A stretch of DNA of 64,000 nucleotides from Arachis hypogaea (taxonomy: Eukaryota > Streptophyta > Magnoliopsida > Fabales > Fabaceae). Positions 58,701 through 64,000 of the stretch are shown here, piece after piece; the first letter of the stretch is position 1; the number at the start of each line of letters is the position of its first letter. Where the stretch lies: assembly GCF_003086295.3 (NCBI RefSeq), contig NC_092045.1, positions 94,130,693-94,194,692 of the forward strand, written 5' to 3'. A program made the translations under genes and the position numbers. The notes under the pieces are model-generated. The model ran no database searches. It was not told where the DNA came from and worked only from the letters and a program-made list of their open reading frames with translations.

Positions 58701-59944
58701 ATTGAAAACCATCAACACAATGAACTGGTGATAGAGGCAGTCATAATAATAAGTAACATGCTAGTAGACATGTTTTGTAATTTTATATTATAGCAATACA
58801 CATATTCTATCATTTTTATTGTGTTGATTTATTGATTTTTTTTATTGTGTTGAAGAGAGTTGTTCTATAATTTATTTATTATTTTATTTTAAAACGGTTT
58901 TTTCGGTTGAATTACGGTTGGACCAGTGAACCAGTGAGTAAAACGGTTCGATGATCGGTCCGGTTCTTAGAACCATGATTTGATGATAAATTTTAAATTG
59001 ATAACTTTTAAATATTAAATTTGCACTGCCTATGTTACTGATTCACTGTTCTTTCAGTGCTTTTTGTTGTTAATAATTGTGATGAGCTTTGTTAAAATTT
59101 GCACTGCCTATATTACTGATTCACTGTTCCTTCAGTGCTTTTTGTTGTTGTTAATCATTGTGATGAGCTTTGTTAAAATTTGCACTGCCTATGTTACTGA
59201 TTCACGGATTCATCCCTCTTGTCATCATCATCGGCATGAACTCCGAACCAAAACCCCAACTCTCTGGATAAAATTGTAACGAAAGCTGATTGGGATTTTT
59301 TCTTCTACTTAAGGTATGAATCAGAATGATGAGGCCAAGTTGTGAATGCACAAGTGTCAACGGACTATAATATATATTGAGTTTGTGACATTAGAAGGGT
59401 GTAATAATAACAATAATGGAGTCATGTTATTTGAATATTGAGGTTTAACATTTAAACTCTCAGCTTCTCAGCCCTGTTTGATTCTTCTTCTCAGGCAATT
59501 GAATCGAATCAACCTGGCCTTCCTTTTCTTTTTCTTTTAGTTGATTCTTAATTTTTCTAATATATGTAGCTTTCTGAATCAAGTGGATCAGATTATGTAG
59601 TTTTCTTGATTTGGGATGTTTTCGGAGACGCATTAGAAGAGTTATTTTATTATTGTTTGCTATAAAAATATTCACATGTTGTGTATGCTTGTGATTGTTT
59701 CGGTGTTTACATTTTCTTTCCAAGTCACTTGCTATGGTTGTTCTTTGAGTTAAGGCTTTGTATGTGTGTGTGAGAACATGTGATAATGTTGAATGCTGTT
59801 GCATCTAATAGGAGTTTTTGGAGTACTCTCATCTTTGGTCCTTTGTAATTTATTTATTATTTTATTTTAAAACGGGTTTTCCGGTTGAACCAATGAACCA
59901 GTGACTAAAGCGGTTTGATGACCGGTCCGGTTTTCAGAACATTG
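55766..59944 (+). mobile_element. Outer hAT-like non-autonomous element
   Basis: Begins CATGGTTCTAAAAACCGAAT and ends with the inverted form of CAATGTTCTGAAAACCGGAC; flanked by a perfect 8-bp duplication TATTTTAC (55758-55765, 59945-59952). Eight-base duplication and CA-start termini fit the hAT superfamily. Without the inner copy it is about 2.08 kb. No transposase. Contains a ~79-bp tandem repeat (59021-59215, TTGCACTGCCTATGTTACTG). Orientation is arbitrary. Confidence 0.83.
56886..58977 (+). mobile_element. Inner hAT-like element nested in the outer one
   Basis: 2092 bp, CAATGTTCTAAAAATCAGAC to the inverted CATGGTTCTAAGAACCGGAC, flanked by a perfect 8-bp duplication ATTTGATG (56878-56885, 58978-58985). 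Same family and size as its host element. GC-rich first part (57080-57400) with short Ser/Pro/Arg-rich frames, then repeats of a GGCTTATTGATTGATGCT-containing phrase near 57660, 57840 and 58145. No transposase. Confidence 0.85.
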
Positions 59945-60129
59945 TATTTTACCATTAATTATCCCCATTCATTTTCCCTTTTGTTGCGTTTTTCAACTGG
60001 GTACCTGCCCTACAGGTGTTTGATGAATTTAGTCAGTGAAACATAAAAAGAGAGAGATTATACTGTATGTTCGAATAACTCTTAAACTTCTGTTGGGTAA
60101 TCAGAGTTGGGATTGGAATTGCCATTGCC

Positions 60130-63100
60130 ATGGATCCTTCTATTATGAAGCTCCTCGAAGATGACGAGGTTTTCCCCCCTTTTTCCCATGGTTTTCTTTT
60201 GTTATTTATTTGTTTGGGGTGTTGCTGAACCACTATGTTTGAATGTGTACTTCAGGATGAAACAATGCATTCAGGGGTGGATGTTGAAGCCTTCCAAGCT
60301 GCACTAAACAGAGACATAGGAGGATCTACTTCCACTTCTGGCTCAGACCCAGGTACCCAACTATGCTTTTTAATTCCTAATGCTTTTCTGAGTTGAAATA
60401 GTTAAATTCTCTCTAGTTTGTTTGTTTTTGGTCGCTTGTTATGCCATTTGAATACACGGCTGCATAAACAGTGTTTAGACTTTAGATTATTGTTTATGAG
60501 CTTGTTTGGTCGAGATTTGGTCAGATTGCAATCAAAATAATTGATTTTGAAAGAACTGTTTTATGGTTGGGGATGATGTTAGAAAAGTGAGTTTGGATTA
60601 ATTATTCTGAGCGATAAAAGGAAAATCTATTATACGGATATAAATGTTTGACTATACTCTAGTGTTCATAAATGGGAAGGAACAACACAAATCCTTTAAA
60701 ATCTGGCTGTAATGTAAGTGCTGTAATTTATCTAAGGGACAATGTACCCCCTAGCCAAAATGATTATTATATATTTTATCAGGTATTTTTCCTCAAGGTG
60801 TTATTTCTGATTTTTGGTATCTAGAAACAATAGTAGAGGCACCACATTTAAAAGATCTCTTGAAGTGGAGATCAAGGAATGTAGTTGAACAAACTAAAAA
60901 GTTTCATCAACACAGTGGTAGAGGACAACATCTTTGAGAACTTAGATGATCTTAATTATTTAGTAGAATACAATCAAATAAATGTAACACAATGACCTCT
61001 AACTTTAAGTATCAAATTTGACCAGTAGAGGTTCCAAAGCATTGGTTGATATTTTCGCAAATGAAATATATTTTTCTAAATGAATTTCTGTACTAATATC
61101 AAGTGATCCTGATGTATTTTCTACAGCATAATATCTGTGTTTTCAGATGTTAGTTTTCTTGTTTGTTTTTATTTTCCTTCTAATTGATTGTTGAGTCATG
61201 TGATTTTTTATATTTGCTTGGTAATTTATGAATTGCAAATGCTTTGTGCTTCTATACTCTCTGCAGTTTTGTCTCAAGGAAGCAACAATACATTGACTCA
61301 GTCAATGCCACAGTGGCCAACTCCTAGCCATGAAAACCAAACCCAAGTTCAAAATCAAGAGCCTGAAACTGCACAGCAACGAGAGCAACCTTCATCTGAG
61401 GTGGAGCAAAAGCAACATGGATCTCTTGCTGAACAAGTACAGCATGTTGCTTCCCAGGACGTAAATAATCCTCCTTTACCACAGCATGTTGCTTCCTCGG
61501 ACGTAAATAATCCTCCTCTACCACAGCATGTTGGTTCTCAGAGTGTAAATAATCCTCCTTTGCCACAGCATGTTGGCTCCCAGAATGTAAATAATCCTCC
61601 TTTGCCGCAGCATGTTGCTTCTCAGAATGTAAGTAATCCTGCTTTATCACAAAAGCAGACTCAAGATGAAGGTCATCAACCACAGCCTGTTCAAAATTCT
61701 CAGACAGTTGGAATTCAAAATTTGGGAAAATATCCTGCTCCTAATAATGAAGTACCCAAAACACTTGATCCCAGCAGCGAATCTCAGCAGTATGCAAAGT
61801 TGCCGCAAATAAGTAATCAACAGGCTACAGTCAATGAGCAGCCAGGAGGCCAAATTAATCGTCAAAAACAGGTACCATTTGGCATGTTGCTACCTATCTT
61901 GATACCTCAACTTCCCAAAGACCGAGCCATGCAACTTCAAACTCTATTTAGTAAATTGAAGGTGGGTTTCTCAAAATAATCTCACTACCTGGTCCTCTGG
62001 TAGTGGGAACCTTGTCTCTTTTCTTTGCTAAAGTCAGTTTTGTATTGATAGGATATGATCAACTTAGGAATAGATATCCCATGCTACTCACTTTCTGTTT
62101 TGTGAATTTATTGTTTGTGTTATAGAAAGACGAAATAGCAAAAGACAGTTTTGTGCGGCTTATGAAAGGTATTGTAGGGTACCAGCTGCTTAAATTAGCA
62201 TTGTCAAAAGTACAAGCTCAGCTACAAGCACAGGTAGGTTGAGAACAAGTTTAATATATATATATATATATATATCAACATCATGCTAAGATTCATTCTT
62301 CTTTTCTACTGTTATAGACAAGACCCAACCAAGGACCTGTGAGGCAGCAGCAACCTGTTCGGATGGCCACTGTTGACTTAGGTGCAAGACAATTAAATGA
62401 TCCCCATGCTTTAGCTCAGCTTCATCAGAGAAGTATGAATGCAGCTGCAGACCAATCTGGTATGACTTCTTCAGCTGTCCAAACTATGGAGAACAATGCT
62501 AGAAAATCTCAAGAATTGGATGCTAGAATGGAAACTCAGGGTTTGCAACTGAGCCAGTTGTCATCTTCCAATTCCATCACTGTTAGTCAGGAAGCACAAA
62601 GATCATCTGTTCATGTACACGGGCTTAATAAGCAGCCACAGCCTCAGCATCTACATTTCCCATCAGCATATGGCAGTAGTGGTGGTACTTATAGGCCTTT
62701 TTCAGGGCCAGCTAGTAGTTCTGCTTCATCTATCAGACCACCACCACATGAGTCACATATGAGTCAAATTCCACATCAAAGCACTGGTCTAAATCACTTA
62801 GGTGGGGCAACACAAGGCTTCATTGGTATGCCAAAACTTGAACAGCAGAACTCTTTGAATGATCCCAAGAGGCTGCCGGGTGGCTCTGTTGCTCTATTAA
62901 ACAATCCGGCATCCCAGCAAACTCCAAATGCATCGCAACCACCATCAAACAAAGATCAAAATTCAGGCTTCTTGTCATCTGGTTCTTATGTCAAAAAGGA
63001 ACCTAGCGACATGCCTACTGAGCATCAACATAGGCAGAATATTTCTAAAATCCATGGACTGCCTTCAGCTAATTCTGCACAAATCGAACAGGCAAGTGCC

Positions 63101-64000
63101 AATCAAGGAACGGTAAAGGATGAGTTCTCAAGGGGCCTTCCAGTATCCACAAGTATGGCACCTACAATATCTACTGGCTTGACATCACTCAATTCTGCTT
63201 CTCCTTCTGTAATGGCCCAACTAGATCCTAGTGTCTCAGTAAGTTTGCAAGTGATATATTTGATCTTGTCTAATATAGTGGCTAAACTATTGTGGATCAA
63301 ATATTTTCCAAATGTGATTGTTTTGATACATGGTATGCACCTGTCGTACAGTACCAATGTTTATATTAGATGTATATATACAAAATATTTGTTCTTTTAT
63401 AGATGCATATTCAAGAGTTAAATTGTCTATAGCTTATGATTTATTTTCTGTCCTTATAACTATGAATCTTGTTGTAATTCAGTTTTAAGAAACAAGCATT
63501 TTTTTTATTTCTCCTTCCTCTTTTATTTTTTTTATTCTTGGTAGTTTATTAAGGGTATTCTGTTTTTTGTTTTTGGTGGCATAGACCACAATGCTTTTAG
63601 TTTGGATTAGTATGCTGCAAACTTGGTTATTTTAATTAATTCCATGCTAGGAGTAGTGCTTTGAGACATTTTGATTATTTTGCCCTATGCATTTATTGAG
63701 ATGCCTCTCATGCTATTTATGTATTTAAGTTGCAGTGAAGAATAAGAAGCATATAATGAAAAACATGCTTATTTTACCTTTCATGTCCTGCACTTTTTAC
63801 CTTTAATTTTTTGAAACAATCTGCTATTGGGGCATAATATGAACTTCAAATTTGTTTTTCCAATTTCACTTTTTCGGGTAAATGCAAATTATCATTTTGT
63901 GCGCACCCACTATTTAATGATATATTCAAACTTAATGCATAACTCTGACTCTTTGCCCCACTCTATTCTGTGTTTGATCAGTTAAGCACCCAGGTACCAT
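60130..64000 (+). CDS. TAF4: TAF4, transcription initiation factor TFIID subunit 4 (5' part)
   Basis: Exons by frame and GT-AG sites: 60130-60168, 60256-60352, 61267-61961, 62126-62233, 62318-63238, and a sixth from 63982 running off the window; about 620 codons seen. The start [20 protein letters not shown] and [14 protein letters not shown] are typical of plant TAF4. A Gln/Pro-rich region with a 14-residue repeat ([14 protein letters not shown], five copies) follows. Residues about 246-313 form the RST domain ([20 protein letters not shown] ... [20 protein letters not shown]), split between exons 3 and 4. TAF4 is a core TFIID subunit, pairing with TAF12 through a C-terminal histone fold that lies beyond the window. 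No disabling change seen; probably functional. Confidence 0.92.
61440..61649 (+). repeat. 42-bp coding minisatellite in TAF4 exon 3
   Basis: Five in-frame tandem copies encoding QHVxSxxVNNPPLP, the last diverged ([14 protein letters not shown]). The period is a multiple of three, so copy number can change without breaking the frame. Confidence 0.9.

Overview
This is plant nuclear DNA, most likely from a legume and probably the peanut genus (Arachis). That assignment rests on my recollection of the repeat families (palindromic GGCGTTTAACGCC units inside Athila-like elements, and a tRNA-derived SINE), not on a search. About the first 37 kb is nested LTR retrotransposons, the next 23 kb is AT-rich intergenic DNA with smaller transposons, and the last 4 kb is the start of one ordinary gene, TAF4.

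Retrotransposon block (1-37285). The oldest layer is a minus-strand Tekay/Del-like chromovirus (element E, 21681-37285). Its 3.5-kb 5' LTR is at 33781-37285, and its gag-pol is seen in two pieces. Element D, a plus-strand Athila-like element (23489-33180), sits inside E's gag with a perfect 5-bp target duplication (TTGGG). To the left, E's RNase H region is cut by a minus-strand Athila-like block made of element B (10147-21680, complete) and element A (5769-10146, partial). A and B share one LTR (10147-11667), as in a tandem dimer. A in turn is interrupted by element C (1-5768, plus strand, partial). A and B encode gag, protease, RT, RNase H and integrase plus a downstream ORF2. C and D lack RT to integrase but keep gag-protease and ORF2, so they look like non-autonomous partners of the A/B type. 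All are mutated: A by nonsense codons and a changed RT active site, B by two single-base frameshifts, C and D by frameshifts and deletions.

All the Athila-like elements carry the same non-coding architecture. It includes clusters of GGCGTT(N)AACGCC palindromes in LTR, leader, spacer and even gag coding sequence. It also includes a TATA box and pyrimidine-rich leader before ORF2, and a stem-loop plus AAGTTTGGTGT module found both before ORF2 and directly before the 3' LTR.

Intergenic region (37286-60000). I see two Mutator-type elements with 9-bp target duplications (39644-40754, 52625-53512), a Harbinger-like MITE (39277-39605), other inverted-repeat elements, a probable solo LTR (41509-41962), and a degenerate minus-strand L1-type LINE with a C-terminal RNase H domain (44167-51045). 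There are also SINE fragments, three long TA microsatellites, and two members of one ~2.1-kb hAT-like family nested in each other (55766-59944), each with a perfect 8-bp target duplication.

Gene. TAF4, a TFIID subunit, starts at 60130 on the plus strand. Five coding exons and the start of a sixth are visible, including the RST domain. The C-terminal histone-fold region lies beyond the window. The nested hAT pair lies just upstream, perhaps inside a 5'UTR intron.
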